64,000 nt of DNA from Bacillus sp. Marseille-Q1617. Lineage in GTDB: Bacteria; Bacillota; Bacilli; Bacillales; Bacillaceae_B. The stretch lies in NCBI RefSeq assembly GCF_903645295.1, contig NZ_CAHJXM010000001.1:620001-684000 (forward strand), read 5' to 3'. Shown here in pieces: positions 1 through 10,697 of the stretch (positions are counted from its first letter, which is position 1; each line of letters begins with the position of its first letter). Position numbers and translations under genes: made by a program. Below the pieces are notes generated by a model, which was given only the letters and a program-made list of their open reading frames with translations, ran no database searches and was not told the origin of the DNA.

Positions 1-100
1 CATGGTGGGGATTTATAGATTATTTTGAGGGGGAAGGCCGATTATCGATTTTATGGGGCGGGACGTGTTCAACGTTAATGCGAAGAAAATTCGAAAAAAG

Positions 101-172
101 GCACAATAAATTAAAATTCGGCACAATTATGGGGAAAACGGAACAATAATTTTGATTCCGGCACAATTACGG
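101..172. repeat. 20-bp-period intergenic array, family A, left part
   Basis: Units with the motif GCACAATTA or GAACAATAA start at 101, 121, 141 and 161, exactly 20 bp apart. The ten bases between motifs are variable and A-rich. The array is cut by the IS256-family element and continues at 1568. It has no coding capacity of its own. Confidence 0.8.
164..172. repeat. Left target-site duplication of the IS256-family element
   Basis: The 9-mer CAATTACGG occurs here and again at 1568-1576, immediately outside the two IS ends. IS256-family elements make 8-9 bp duplications. Joining the flanks through one copy restores the 20-bp phase of the surrounding array, which independently supports the boundaries. 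Confidence 0.8.
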
Positions 173-272
173 ATGGTTTATAAATGTATGTGTAAGGTCT
201 TTTTCTAGACAACAGAAAAAGGACAAAGTACTCTCTGAATATCACCACATAATCGAGAGGAGTCCTTTGTCC

Positions 273-1448
273 ATGTCCAATGATAACACAAAAAACCTTA
301 ATCTTTCTAGTCTGTTAGAGTCCACTATGAAAGAAGTCCTTAAAGAAAAAGTAGAATTCATCCTCCAAGAAGAAATTAAAGAGGTCCTTAAAAATGAACC
401 TGTGGGACAAAACAACTCTCGGAATGGATATTATCCACGTACGCTGGATACTGTCTATGGACGTGTTGAAGACCTTGATGTTTCAAGAGATCGTAATGGC
501 GAGTTCCAAACGGAACTCTTCGAGCCTTACAAACGCAGAATGGTGGCTGTTGATGAGCTAGTCATCCAATTGTATCGTCATGGCGTTGGGGTTCGTCAGG
601 TCGGTAAAATTATGAAAAGCCTGCTTGGCGACTCTTATTCTCCAGGCACCATTTCCAATGTAACAGATACTGTTCTACAAGATATCCGGGAATGGCAGAA
701 CCGTCCTTTGAAAAAACGGTATTGTGCCCTTTATCTTGACGCTTTATTTGTAAACGTTCGTCGTGACACGGTTGGTAAAGAAGCTGTCTATATTGTTCTT
801 GGTATTTCGCCGGAAGGAAATCGTGAAGTTCTGGGATTTTATATTGGTGGCAGAGAGTCTTCCAACGGCTGGAGTGAAATTCTGAATGATCTTCGTGAGC
901 GTGGAGTGGAACAAGTCCTTCTTGGGGTATTTGACGGCTTGTCTGGATTAGAAGATGCATTCCTTCGTGCTTTTCCAAAAGCGGATGTACAGCGCTGTGT
1001 TGTACACAAAGTAAGGAACACGCTTAACAATGCGCGAAAAAAGCATCAACCCGAATTAGCCCAAGATCTAAAGACTATTTATAAGGCAGACAGTTACGAA
1101 GAGGCTCAAGCTGCACTCCAAGAACTGAAGGAGAAGTGGAAGAAAACGTACAAACGAGAATTTGAATCCTGGGAGAATGACCTTCCTGTACTTCTCACGT
1201 TCTTCAAGTATCCTAAAGATGTTCAAAAATACCTTTATACAACAAACCTGATTGAACGTTTAAACAGGGAAGTCCGAAAGAGACTGAAAACAATGGATAG
1301 TCTACCGAATATTGAAGCAGCAGAGAAAATCATTTATATGAATGTGTCAGATTACAATGATCGTTGGGCTAGAAGAAAATTAAGCGGATTTGGTTTAGCG
1401 AAAGAGGAATTCAACGATATGTTTGATGAGCGTTACGATGAAAAATGA
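273..1448 (+). CDS. IS256-family transposase
   Basis: This is a DDE transposase of the Mutator-like IS256 family (391 aa, the usual length), which cuts and pastes or circularises its own element. Candidate catalytic residues are Asp156 in LYLDALF, Asp221 in GVFDGLSG and Glu328 in NLIERLNREV; the VQRCVVHKVRN stretch after the second Asp is a family hallmark. ATG 273 is preferred over an upstream in-frame TTG at 267 because GAGAGGAG (253-262 region) lies at proper distance. It is the only gene of the element, and no frameshift or internal stop is visible. Confidence 0.95.
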   Translation: MSNDNTKNLNLSSLLESTMKEVLKEKVEFILQEEIKEVLKNEPVGQNNSRNGYYPRTLDTVYGRVEDLDVSRDRNGEFQTELFEPYKRRMVAVDELVIQLYRHGVGVRQVGKIMKSLLGDSYSPGTISNVTDTVLQDIREWQNRPLKKRYCALYLDALFVNVRRDTVGKEAVYIVLGISPEGNREVLGFYIGGRESSNGWSEILNDLRERGVEQVLLGVFDGLSGLEDAFLRAFPKADVQRCVVHKVRNTLNNARKKHQPELAQDLKTIYKADSYEEAQAALQELKEKWKKTYKREFESWENDLPVLLTFFKYPKDVQKYLYTTNLIERLNREVRKRLKTMDSLPNIEAAEKIIYMNVSDYNDRWARRKLSGFGLAKEEFNDMFDERYDEK

Positions 1449-1460
1449 TAGTGAGCGATT

Positions 1461-1496
1461 TTTCCCCTCCGGAGGCTTCAGCCTCCGGAGGGGAAA
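1461..1496 (+). terminator. Perfect hairpin after the transposase
   Basis: Arms TTTCCCCTCCGGAGGC and its exact complement are separated by TTCA. There is no T-tract on the + strand, but the complementary strand runs into GGGGAAAAAATCG, so it may stop antisense read-in from outside or protect the 3' end of the transposase mRNA. Confidence 0.6.
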
Positions 1497-1567
1497 GGCA
1501 ACCCCCATTACCCAAGAGAAGTATATATGCAGGGAGTACTCTCTTACACATAATTATTGACACTACC

Positions 1568-1624
1568 CAATTACGGGGATATAGGAACAATTATTCTGAT
1601 AGCGGCACAATCATCAGGATTAGG
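1568..1624. repeat. Family A array, right part, with right target duplication
   Basis: The segment begins with the second CAATTACGG (1568-1576). Motifs GAACAATTA at 1585 and GCACAATCA at 1605 continue the array. Measured through one copy of the duplication, the distance from the unit at 161 to the unit at 1585 is exactly 20 bp. From 1625 to about 1800 I see nothing beyond AT-rich sequence and a short open frame without a convincing start. Confidence 0.8.
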
Positions 1625-1803
1625 GAGCTAAGGAGAGGCTGACGGATCTAAGAAATCCAGGTCCGGCTGATGGCTGATTACAATAATGGTTTCTTTGATT
1701 TTCTTAAAAAAATGGACAAAATGAATGGTTTTTATGTGAGATTTTTCTGTTTTTATAAAGAGTCTATAGATGAGGGCTGTCCCGTCCCCGACCACCAACA
1801 ATT

Positions 1804-2298
1804 TTATTGGACGATTTTCATCGAACGTGCGATTTCAATCATTTCTTGTTTGGATATAACGTGACTATACATTTCTAGAAATGTCCCATCCTGCTTCCAG
1901 GAAAGTATGCCGCCCGGAGCGTTACTGAAGGTCTTGAAAAATCCGTTGTTCCCATTGATCAACACGCTTTCCGCATCTTGAAACGTAGAGTCAGGATAAG
2001 CATTGGGTGCTTTCCTTTGTTCAATTCCAATCGATAGATCCGTATCTTCTTTGTTCATATAGTGTAACCTGATGCTTTCAGGATACATTTTAATCTCCAA
2101 TGTATACTCCTGAGGTATTCGTTCAGGGATGAAGATGCTAAAGTCGGCTTTTTTTACGAGATCTTCAATTTTAATGCTGTTGTGATTATATCTGTTCTCT
2201 TTCGCCTGAACACGTAGGGGAGCTTGAATCATGCCCTGTACTAGAGTTAATGTAATTGTTGAAACTAAAAATAGTAAAAGCAGTCTTTTAAAAGGCAT
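1804..2298 (-). CDS. DUF4367-like exported or membrane-anchored protein
   Basis: The 164-aa product starts with a basic stretch and a hydrophobic segment (LLLLFLVSTITLTLVQGMI) that looks like a signal peptide or anchor. The rest resembles DUF4367: a FSIFIPERIPQEYTL opening strand, a middle LSIGIEQRK strand, then LINGNNGF, ILSWKQDGTFLEM and a final MIEIARSMK helix. In this family the domain is often the extracytoplasmic part of sporulation or stress proteins with unknown ligand. GGAG sits just upstream of the ATG. It stands alone with no operon partner. The role is unknown. Confidence 0.7.
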   Translation of the reverse strand: MPFKRLLLLFLVSTITLTLVQGMIQAPLRVQAKENRYNHNSIKIEDLVKKADFSIFIPERIPQEYTLEIKMYPESIRLHYMNKEDTDLSIGIEQRKAPNAYPDSTFQDAESVLINGNNGFFKTFSNAPGGILSWKQDGTFLEMYSHVISKQEMIEIARSMKIVQ

Positions 2299-2601
2299 TT
2301 CTTATTCTCCTTTTTTACAGATTGATTTGTTTGAAATACAATTGATTTAGCTTGATACATGTTATGGAGGTATTCATAGACGATAACCATTTCGCCTATA
2401 AACCTGCTGAAATCTGACGCAGTCAAATTTGTAAGAATCAGGTTTAGTGTTCCCAAACTTGTTTCCTTATACTGGATTCTGATGTAGCTGACAGATTATC
2501 AGCAAACTCTTCAAAATAGCATTACTCAAAGGCAATAGGGAATTTATGTTAAACTTTTTGAAGATCACTTCAGTAACGTTAGTAGGAAAGGATCAAATAA
2601 G

Positions 2602-2817
2602 ATGAAAACACTGTTTGAAAAAATCATTTATTTTGTTTTCACGATCTTTATCTTTATTATTTTGTGGAAGGTTACCTTTGCGTTGTGGGAAATTTTTGTG
2701 CCGTGGAATTATAAAACGGATTTGATTGGCATCTTTGTGGGAATTCCGGCACTGGTGGCAGCTGCCTTTATTTTATCGGGTTTTTGTTTTAAAGGTATCA
2801 GGGAATCTGGAAAGTAG
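2602..2817 (+). CDS. Small two-helix membrane protein
   Basis: The 71-aa protein has two predicted membrane segments, roughly residues 8-31 (FVFTIFIFIILWKVTFALW) and 42-64 (LIGIFVGIPALVAAAFILSGF), joined by a short polar loop. A GGAAAGGA ribosome binding site precedes the ATG. No family was recognised. It is monocistronic and separated from the next gene by about 100 bp. Confidence 0.6.
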   Translation: MKTLFEKIIYFVFTIFIFIILWKVTFALWEIFVPWNYKTDLIGIFVGIPALVAAAFILSGFCFKGIRESGK

Positions 2818-2917
2818 CTATCTAATAAATCTTGGTGTGAAACTACATTTAAGTAGGGACTTTTTTAAAAAAAGTTGCATTACTTGTTAAAATCTATCAA
2901 CTAAAGGAGGGGTCACC

Positions 2918-3601
2918 ATGAAAACAGTAATCGCATTCAGCGGCGGGAAGGATTCGACTCTCGCTCTCTATAAAATACAACAGGATCCAGCATACGAAGT
3001 GGATTCTCTGTTTGTCACGCTGACAGAAGGATTCGACCGGGTCTCGATTCACGGAGTCAGATATGAGCTCCTCAAGAAGCAGTCCGAGTCACTGGGCATT
3101 CCGCTGAGGGAAGTGTGGATCCCGCAAGGATGCACGAATGAAGTGTATCAGGATCGGATGCAGAAGGCGGTTGCCGAGATGAGGGATGACGGGGTCACCC
3201 ATATCGTATTCGGGGATATCCACCTGAAGGATGTCCGCGAATACAGGGAAACGATGATGTCAGGGACAGGCATCACGCCGGTCTTTCCGTTATGGAACCG
3301 CCCCGTGGGGGAAATCTCCCTGGATTTTATCGACCTTGGATTTAAAACCGTTATCACCTGCATCGATATGGATCAAATTGACCGGTCCTTCTCCGGCAGG
3401 GTCTATGATGAGTCGTTCATAAAAGACTATCCAGTCGATACACGCGATATCTGCGGCGAGAACGGGGAGTTCCATTCGTTCGTGTTTAACGGCCCAAATT
3501 TTTCCTTTCCCATTGAGTATGAGCTGGGAAAAGAAAGGGTAACGCCCGATCCCGGGACGGAGCGGGATCGGTTTGTGTATATTGATGTCATTCCGAAGTA
3601 G
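2918..3601 (+). CDS. Dph6-type ATP pyrophosphatase (annotated elsewhere as diphthine--ammonia ligase)
   Basis: The N-terminus IAFSGGKDSTLALY holds the SGGxDS PP-loop that binds ATP in the adenine-nucleotide alpha-hydrolase superfamily. The remainder (HGVRYELLKKQSESLGIP, FGDIHLKDVREY, a conserved CGENGEFHSF near residue 185) matches the Dph6/DUF71 family at its usual length of about 225 aa. Bacteria lack diphthamide, so the substrate is probably a different carboxylate or amide and remains unknown. AAAGGAGGGGTCACC before the ATG is a near-ideal ribosome binding site. The gene is alone and closed by a terminator. Confidence 0.85.
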   Translation: MKTVIAFSGGKDSTLALYKIQQDPAYEVDSLFVTLTEGFDRVSIHGVRYELLKKQSESLGIPLREVWIPQGCTNEVYQDRMQKAVAEMRDDGVTHIVFGDIHLKDVREYRETMMSGTGITPVFPLWNRPVGEISLDFIDLGFKTVITCIDMDQIDRSFSGRVYDESFIKDYPVDTRDICGENGEFHSFVFNGPNFSFPIEYELGKERVTPDPGTERDRFVYIDVIPK

Positions 3602-3682
3602 GGACAGAGGGACAGGTTCAGTGTCCCGGCTGGCATTCACAACAAGGAATAATGTGACGAAGAAATTTTAATAAGGATAAGA

Positions 3683-3721
3683 AAATCAGGCGGTGCAGTT
3701 TTTATGCTGCCTGATTTTTTT
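3683..3721 (+). terminator. Rho-independent terminator
   Basis: Stem AATCAGGC...GCCTGATT with an inner GC-rich extension is followed by seven T. It ends the transcript of the ATP pyrophosphatase gene. Confidence 0.8.
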
Positions 3722-3786
3722 GTTATAGTGGTATAAGAGTAATTGCGGTATTTTTAAAAATACTAGCTAACAGGGAGTGTGTTCAG

Positions 3787-4833
3787 ATGACAAAATATAT
3801 CGGATATGTTGGTACATACACAAAGCAAGAGAGCAAAGGCGTCTATCAATTCACGCTGGATACTGCTAAAGAAGAAATCACGGATGTAAAGCTGGCCGCT
3901 GAAGTGGACAACCCTACTTATGTAACGGTTAGTGGCGATAAGAAGAATCTTTACGCGGTCTCCAAAGAGGGTGAAAACGGCGGCGTCACTGCGTTTCACG
4001 TCGATCCTGAGAATGGTGCGCTGACAGAGTTGAACAGTGACAGTACGCCAGGGGCGAACCCGTGCCATGTGAGCGTGGATCATGAAAGCCGTACGGTGGT
4101 GGCGGCCAATTATCATACGAAGATGGTGGAATCCTACCTGACGAATGAAGACGGCTCCCTGAAAGAGCTTGTTTCAAGCATCGAGCATGAAGGGTCCGGC
4201 CCGCATGAGAGACAGGAGAAGCCTCACATGCATTATTCAGGTTTCACTCCGGACGGGAAGTACGTGATCGCGATCGACCTGGGGAGCGACCGTATTTATA
4301 CATATTCCGCCAACCAGGGTGAGTTAACCGAGGTTTCTGTATTTGAAACAAAGCCTGGAAGCGGCCCTCGCCATATAGCGTTCCATCCGAACGGGAAATT
4401 TGCCTATGTGATGACGGAGCTCAGCTCTGAGGTCCTTGTGCTGCATTATGATGAGAGTGACGGCAGCTTTTCGGAACAACAGTATATCCCGACGATTCCT
4501 GGGAATTTCAATGAGACGAATGACGGAAGTGCCATTCATGTTTCCCCTGATGGCCACTATGTGTACGCTGGCAACCGCGGGCATAACAGCATCGCGGTAT
4601 TTAAGGCAGATCAGGATTCAGGTGAATTGATGTTTGTGGAATGGACATCGACGGAAGGGAACTGGCCACGTGATTTTGTGATGGATCCGACAGGGGATTT
4701 CCTGGTCGCAACCAACCAAAAATCGAACACAATGGCATTGTTCAGAAGAAATAAGGAAACCGGCAAGCTTCACCTTCTCCAATCAGGCGTCAAAGTACCA
4801 GAGCCTGTGTGCTTGAAGTTCCTGGATGCTTAA
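3787..4833 (+). CDS. pgl: 6-phosphogluconolactonase, beta-propeller type
   Basis: The 348-aa protein belongs to the seven-bladed propeller lactonase family (COG2706, like B. subtilis YkgB), which hydrolyses 6-phosphogluconolactone in the oxidative pentose phosphate pathway in the cytosol. Diagnostic features are the YVGTYT opening, GANPCHVSVD, PHMHYSGFTPDGKYVIAIDLGSD, GPRHIAFHPNGKFAYVMTELSS, DGSAIHVSPDGHYVYAGNRG and NWPRDFVMDPTGDFLVATNQ, which repeat the His/Arg-bearing blade motifs. GGGAGTG precedes the ATG. It is monocistronic between two terminators. Confidence 0.9.
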   Translation: MTKYIGYVGTYTKQESKGVYQFTLDTAKEEITDVKLAAEVDNPTYVTVSGDKKNLYAVSKEGENGGVTAFHVDPENGALTELNSDSTPGANPCHVSVDHESRTVVAANYHTKMVESYLTNEDGSLKELVSSIEHEGSGPHERQEKPHMHYSGFTPDGKYVIAIDLGSDRIYTYSANQGELTEVSVFETKPGSGPRHIAFHPNGKFAYVMTELSSEVLVLHYDESDGSFSEQQYIPTIPGNFNETNDGSAIHVSPDGHYVYAGNRGHNSIAVFKADQDSGELMFVEWTSTEGNWPRDFVMDPTGDFLVATNQKSNTMALFRRNKETGKLHLLQSGVKVPEPVCLKFLDA

Positions 4834-4843
4834 AAAGGAAAGC

Positions 4844-4883
4844 AGCCCGGCCCCCCTCATTGTGACGGGGCCGGGCTTTTTTG
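4844..4883 (+). terminator. Rho-independent terminator
   Basis: AGCCCGGCCCC pairs with GGGGCCGGGCT and is followed by six T, ending the lactonase transcript. Confidence 0.9.
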
Positions 4884-4983
4884 TATTTTTTTAAAAATAG
4901 CACATAATCACCCCAGGGAATGAGGATAGATAAAGAGACAGGCAGGCACTCTTCGGTACGAAAATGTAAGGGAGGGTATCTTT

Positions 4984-5823
4984 TTGAAACCATTGGATAA
5001 CGATTTTTCCCAAACGCATCTTCCTTTTTTCAGCGTGAACAGCGGTGAGGGAAGGGAAGTGTGCGGGGATGTTTATTACTGGACGAATCAGATTGTGAAT
5101 GTGTGCTTTTACGGTGTTCCGGAAACCAGGGACTGGGTGTTGATCGATTGCGGGATGCCCCGTTCAAAGGAAAAAATCATGGAGGCGGCCGCAGCGCGTT
5201 TTGGCCATGATGGGGAGCCGAAAGCGATTGTGCTGACACATGGCCACTTTGACCACGTCGGGGCGCTCGAGCCTCTTTTGAAGGAATGGGACGTGCCGGT
5301 TTATGCGCACGAGCTTGAGATTCCTTATTTAAACGGAGAGCACGATTATCCTGAGGGGGATCCAACGGCAGATGGCGGATTGGTCAGTGAGTTGTCCCCG
5401 TTTTATCCACATCATGGGATTGATGTATCAGGCTCCGTTCAGAAGCTTCCTGAAAATGGGGAAGTCCCGTTTATGCAAGGCTGGAAATGGATCCACACGC
5501 CAGGCCACACACCGGGGCATGTTTCGTTTTACAGGGAAGAGGGTGGTGTCCTGATTGCCGGCGATGCGTTTGTGACGGTGAAGCAGGAGTCGTTGTACCG
5601 GGTGATGGTCCAGAAGAAGGAAATCAGCGGACCGCCGCGGTATTTTACGATGAATTGGGACGCTGCGGAAGCCTCTGTCGGGAAGTTGGCGGCATTGGAT
5701 CCGAAAATCGCTGTGACAGGACATGGGGAGATGATGGCAGGGGCAGAATTGGAGCGTTCGCTGAAGATGCTGGTTGAGAGATTTAGTGAAGTGGCGCTGC
5801 CGCCGAACCGGAGATCTCATTGA
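4984..5823 (+). CDS. MBL-fold metallo-hydrolase
   Basis: The 279-aa protein has the metallo-beta-lactamase signature THGHFDHVGAL (HxHxDH, about residue 86), a second metal His in HTPGHTPGHVSF, the bridging Asp in IAGDAFV and a final His in VTGHGEM, so the dinuclear metal site looks complete. The family covers glyoxalase II, lactonases and thiol-ester hydrolases; the substrate cannot be read here. The start is TTG at 4984, chosen because GGGAGGG lies 7 nt upstream and no ATG is placed as well. Monocistronic. Confidence 0.85.
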   Translation: MKPLDNDFSQTHLPFFSVNSGEGREVCGDVYYWTNQIVNVCFYGVPETRDWVLIDCGMPRSKEKIMEAAAARFGHDGEPKAIVLTHGHFDHVGALEPLLKEWDVPVYAHELEIPYLNGEHDYPEGDPTADGGLVSELSPFYPHHGIDVSGSVQKLPENGEVPFMQGWKWIHTPGHTPGHVSFYREEGGVLIAGDAFVTVKQESLYRVMVQKKEISGPPRYFTMNWDAAEASVGKLAALDPKIAVTGHGEMMAGAELERSLKMLVERFSEVALPPNRRSH

Positions 5824-5845
5824 TCCTGCGGTCCTCTAAAACGTG

Positions 5846-5873
5846 AACCCTCTTCAGTCGAAGGGGGTTTTTT
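5846..5873 (+). terminator. Rho-independent terminator
   Basis: AACCC-CTTC pairs with GAAG-GGGTT around an AGTC loop and is followed by T residues, just after the MBL-fold gene. Confidence 0.75.
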
Positions 5874-5941
5874 ACATGGAGCAAGGTATGGAAGCCTTGA
5901 TGGGCAGTGTAGGAGATGAATCGACTCGACTCGACCGCTAT

Positions 5942-5993
5942 GAAAAAGAAAAGATTCTCAAACTGCCTGGAAACGTCCCGCAGCCTGAGAATC
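5942..5993 (-). terminator. Terminator of the DUF3231 gene (minus strand)
   Basis: GATTCTCA/TGAGAATC with an inner CTGC/GCAG stem forms a long hairpin; on the minus strand it is followed by TTTTCTTTTT. It lies 13 bp beyond the stop of the DUF3231 gene. Confidence 0.75.
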
Positions 5994-6005
5994 CTCTATT
6001 ATGAA

Positions 6006-6521
6006 TTATTCACAATGTTCATTCTTATTCTTGTGAAGCGGAGGAGGGATCAACCATCCTTTTTCTTTGTTTAACTTCAGAACTTTGGCACCCATTTGTG
6101 CTTTTTGCATATGGAATTGACCGAACATCATGGCCACGTCTTCACGGATGCTTTGTCCGATAATCGCGCTGCATGCCACGAGTCCTGCCGCGATGTTGCT
6201 TGATAATGCAGCTGCAATCGCAGGATCCGGCATACGGGCACCTGTCGGAATATCATCCAGGCAGGCACTAGGAGCCTCTGGTGGAGTAGGGGGTAACCCG
6301 ATTCCATTTTCCTTCAGAAGTTTCTCCACTTGCTTGATTTCTTCCTGCCCAGCTTCTATGCTGTCTTTCAACAATTTCTTCAGATCATCATCCCCAGCAT
6401 GGTTGAGCTGCATTTGATAACCTGCAACGGTAGACTTAGCAGTCAGCAAATAGCTCCATGTTCCAAAGACTTCGCCATAATGAAGCGGTTCTTCCTGTGG
6501 ATTTCCACTTAAAATTCCCAT
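6006..6521 (-). CDS. DUF3231 family protein (ferritin-like fold, spore-coat-related family)
   Basis: The 171-aa product begins MGILSGNPQEEPLHYGEVF, the usual N-terminus of one-domain DUF3231 proteins, and ends with a helix-rich region (AIIGQSIREDVAMMFGQFHMQKAQMGAKVL). The family is common in spore formers and distantly resembles CotF and ferritin-like four-helix bundles; function is unknown. An open frame extends 36 codons upstream, but AGGAGG at 6528-6533 lies 6 nt before ATG 6521, which fixes the start. It is monocistronic. Confidence 0.8.
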   Translation of the reverse strand: MGILSGNPQEEPLHYGEVFGTWSYLLTAKSTVAGYQMQLNHAGDDDLKKLLKDSIEAGQEEIKQVEKLLKENGIGLPPTPPEAPSACLDDIPTGARMPDPAIAAALSSNIAAGLVACSAIIGQSIREDVAMMFGQFHMQKAQMGAKVLKLNKEKGWLIPPPLHKNKNEHCE

Positions 6522-6806
6522 AATCATCCTCCTGAATGTCATACTTGTGCCACCCTTCAACACCATATGTCCGAGCACAAGGATTATTTTTCCCTGAGGT
6601 GATTCAAAAATGTATACCATTCTTTTCATCGGGTTCGTATTTTTTTCTATGTATATTTTTAATGCACTTTAAGAAGCGGCCGCCGCAAGGGCACGGGATG
6701 GTATGGCCGATGATGTAGAATATGTAGATGATATGTTGTGTAGGACTCCGGGGGGCTCGGATTTTTGGATTTCATGATGGACTGTTTGATTTTAAGTGGC
6801 TAGTTC

Positions 6807-6948
6807 CGATAAAGAGAGGTAATTCGATAAAAGTGCTGCACGATTGATAATGGAAAAAAGCGGATGGAATTCATTCGATAATAGAATGGCGATTTTCGAT
6901 AAAAAATGATTAAATGTCGATAATACAGTTGAAGAAATCGATAATAAA
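6807..6948. repeat. Intergenic array, family B (copy 1)
   Basis: Motif CGATAAT/CGATAAA recurs at about 6807, 6825, 6845, 6876, 6897, 6918 and 6939, mostly 20-21 bp apart, with one unit missing or decayed between 6845 and 6876. The open frames seen across it have low-complexity translations and are not genes. The rest of 6522-7131 shows no other recognisable feature. Confidence 0.7.
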
Positions 6949-7131
6949 TGAATGAACGCACGTGAGAAGATGACGATTCCAGGTGAAATGGGGAAGAACT
7001 GCACGATTCCGACTGGTTGTGATGGCGGGGAGCCACTCATTTATGAGACTTCAGGCTATTTTTGATGATTTTAGCTTGTTTTTTCTCATTTTAAAGCGTT
7101 TTTACAGCTTTTCAGGGCAGTTGATGGATGT

Positions 7132-7171
7132 GAAAAAAAGAGTCCGGCCCCGGTGCAAACCGGGGCCGGAC
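7132..7171 (-). terminator. Terminator of katG (minus strand)
   Basis: GTCCGGCCCCGGT pairs perfectly with ACCGGGGCCGGAC around GCAA; the minus strand continues into CTTTTTTT. It lies 10 bp after the katG stop. Confidence 0.9.
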
Positions 7172-7181
7172 CATTGTTATC

Positions 7182-9536
<2,355 letters not shown>

Positions 9537-9655
9537 TTATATACAGGGCCTGTTTATAGAATTCGTATTTTTTGGTAGGAGAGTCTTTGATTGTTATCGA
9601 ATTGATAAAGGAATGGAATTTCCGCGTAATCAAACTGGAAAGCGAGCTGAGGAAA

Positions 9656-10078
9656 GTGAACAATTTGACGAAAATGAACATTCGGAAACCGGCACACGAA
9701 ATCTTTGAGGTCTTTGTCGATCCTGAAAAAATCGGACACTTCTGGTTTTCTTCGAGTTCAGAAAGATGGGAAGAAGGGAAGATGATTACCCTCAGGTATG
9801 AAGAATACAATGCCGAGGGCGAGATAGAGATCAAAGAGATCCTGGATAATGAAAAAATTGTGTTCGAATGGGCAGGCGGCCGTGTGGTCACCATCAACTT
9901 CCTCCCGTCAAAGCAAGACAGCACCATTGTGGAAGTCAGTGAAGAGGGTTTCGATGAGAATGAGGAAAACTTCATCGGGCAGCTGGCGGATAATAAAGAA
10001 GGATGGGTGTATATGTTGAGCTGTTTGAAGGGATATATGGAGTTTGGAGTGAATCTGAGGGCAGGTTTGGTTAAGTGA
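9656..10078 (+). CDS. SRPBCC (AHSA1-like) domain protein
   Basis: The product of about 140 aa fits the AHSA1/START-like fold: PAHEIFEVFVDPEKIGHFWFSS near the start, a middle VFEWAGGRVVTINFLP strand pair and a C-terminal GWVYMLSCLKGYMEFG helix. Such proteins bind hydrophobic ligands in a deep cavity; the ligand is unknown. The start is uncertain: the frame is open from TTG 9572, but homology in length and an AGG-rich stretch at 9647-9652 favour GTG 9656 or TTG 9665. It is followed 50 bp later by a DinB gene, with which it may be cotranscribed. Confidence 0.75.
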   Translation: MNNLTKMNIRKPAHEIFEVFVDPEKIGHFWFSSSSERWEEGKMITLRYEEYNAEGEIEIKEILDNEKIVFEWAGGRVVTINFLPSKQDSTIVEVSEEGFDENEENFIGQLADNKEGWVYMLSCLKGYMEFGVNLRAGLVK

Positions 10079-10129
10079 TTCTGAGACATGACTGAAATTC
10101 GATAGTTGTTTTTAAAAGGGGAGAAGCTT

Positions 10130-10654
10130 GTGAACTTTGAACTAAATGAGGCAATCGAGATTCTGGAGAGGACGTCGAAGACGTTGGAGGGCTTGCTTTC
10201 AGGTTTGTCGGCAGGGTGGCTTGAATGTGATGAAGGGGAGGGGACCTGGAATGTAGACGGGGTAGTCGAGCATTTAATCGAAGGTGAGAAGTATAACTGG
10301 ATACCGAGGCTGAAGATGATTCTGCATGAGGGGGAGAGCAGGGTGTTTCCGGTATTTGACCGGTTTTCACATGTGGATGGGTCGCAGGATAGGGGACTAG
10401 AGGAGAAGCTCGGGGAGTTTGCTTCGCTCAGGTCGGCGAATGTGGCTGAGCTGAAAAAGTTAATCGTTGAACAGAGACATTCCCTTGATAAAACAGGGAT
10501 GCATCCTGCTTTTGGGAAGGTGAGCGCCCGCGAATTGATTTCGACCTGGGTGGTGCATGATATGACTCATATTTCACAGATCGTAAGGGTGTTTTCGAAC
10601 CGGTACCGGGAGGACGTTGGGCCTTGGGCGGAGTATTTGAGAGTGTTGAAGTAG
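10130..10654 (+). CDS. DinB-like metal-dependent four-helix protein
   Basis: The 174-aa protein matches the DinB/YfiT superfamily: TWNVDGVVEHLIEGEKYNW carries the first His and ELISTWVVHDMTHISQIVR carries the two C-terminal His residues of the usual three-His metal site. Family members include thiol S-transferases and damage-induced proteins of unknown role. GTG 10130 is preferred because AAGGGGAG lies about 8 nt upstream. It probably forms a unit with the preceding SRPBCC gene and the following acetyltransferase. Confidence 0.75.
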   Translation: MNFELNEAIEILERTSKTLEGLLSGLSAGWLECDEGEGTWNVDGVVEHLIEGEKYNWIPRLKMILHEGESRVFPVFDRFSHVDGSQDRGLEEKLGEFASLRSANVAELKKLIVEQRHSLDKTGMHPAFGKVSARELISTWVVHDMTHISQIVRVFSNRYREDVGPWAEYLRVLK

Positions 10655-10697
10655 AGTTTGGGTGAAAATTTGGGAAAGAAAAGTTGGAGGATTGAAC

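Larger units (their letters stand above)
173..1567 (+). mobile_element. IS256-family insertion sequence, complete
   Basis: The element is about 1395 bp with a single transposase gene. The ends are imperfect inverted repeats of about 24 bp sharing the inner core ATGTGTAAG (188-196, and inverted at 1543-1551). A 9-bp direct repeat flanks it. A hairpin with 16-bp perfect arms and a 4-nt loop follows the transposase at 1461-1496, probably shielding it from outside transcription or ending its message. Both ends and the reading frame are intact, so it looks potentially active; exact outer ends are uncertain by 1-2 bp. Confidence 0.85.

Noticed and set aside
1670..1864. 64-codon + strand frame after the IS element
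   Set aside because: No ribosome binding site, low-complexity AT-rich composition, and it runs into the DUF4367 gene on the other strand.
2265..2456. 63-codon minus-strand frame upstream of the DUF4367 gene
   Set aside because: No ribosome binding site, no recognisable motif, and it overlaps the start region of the better-supported gene.
5875..6003. 42-codon + strand frame starting MEQGMEALMG
   Set aside because: It lies on top of the hairpin that terminates the convergent DUF3231 gene, and its only possible ribosome binding site is the stem of the preceding terminator.
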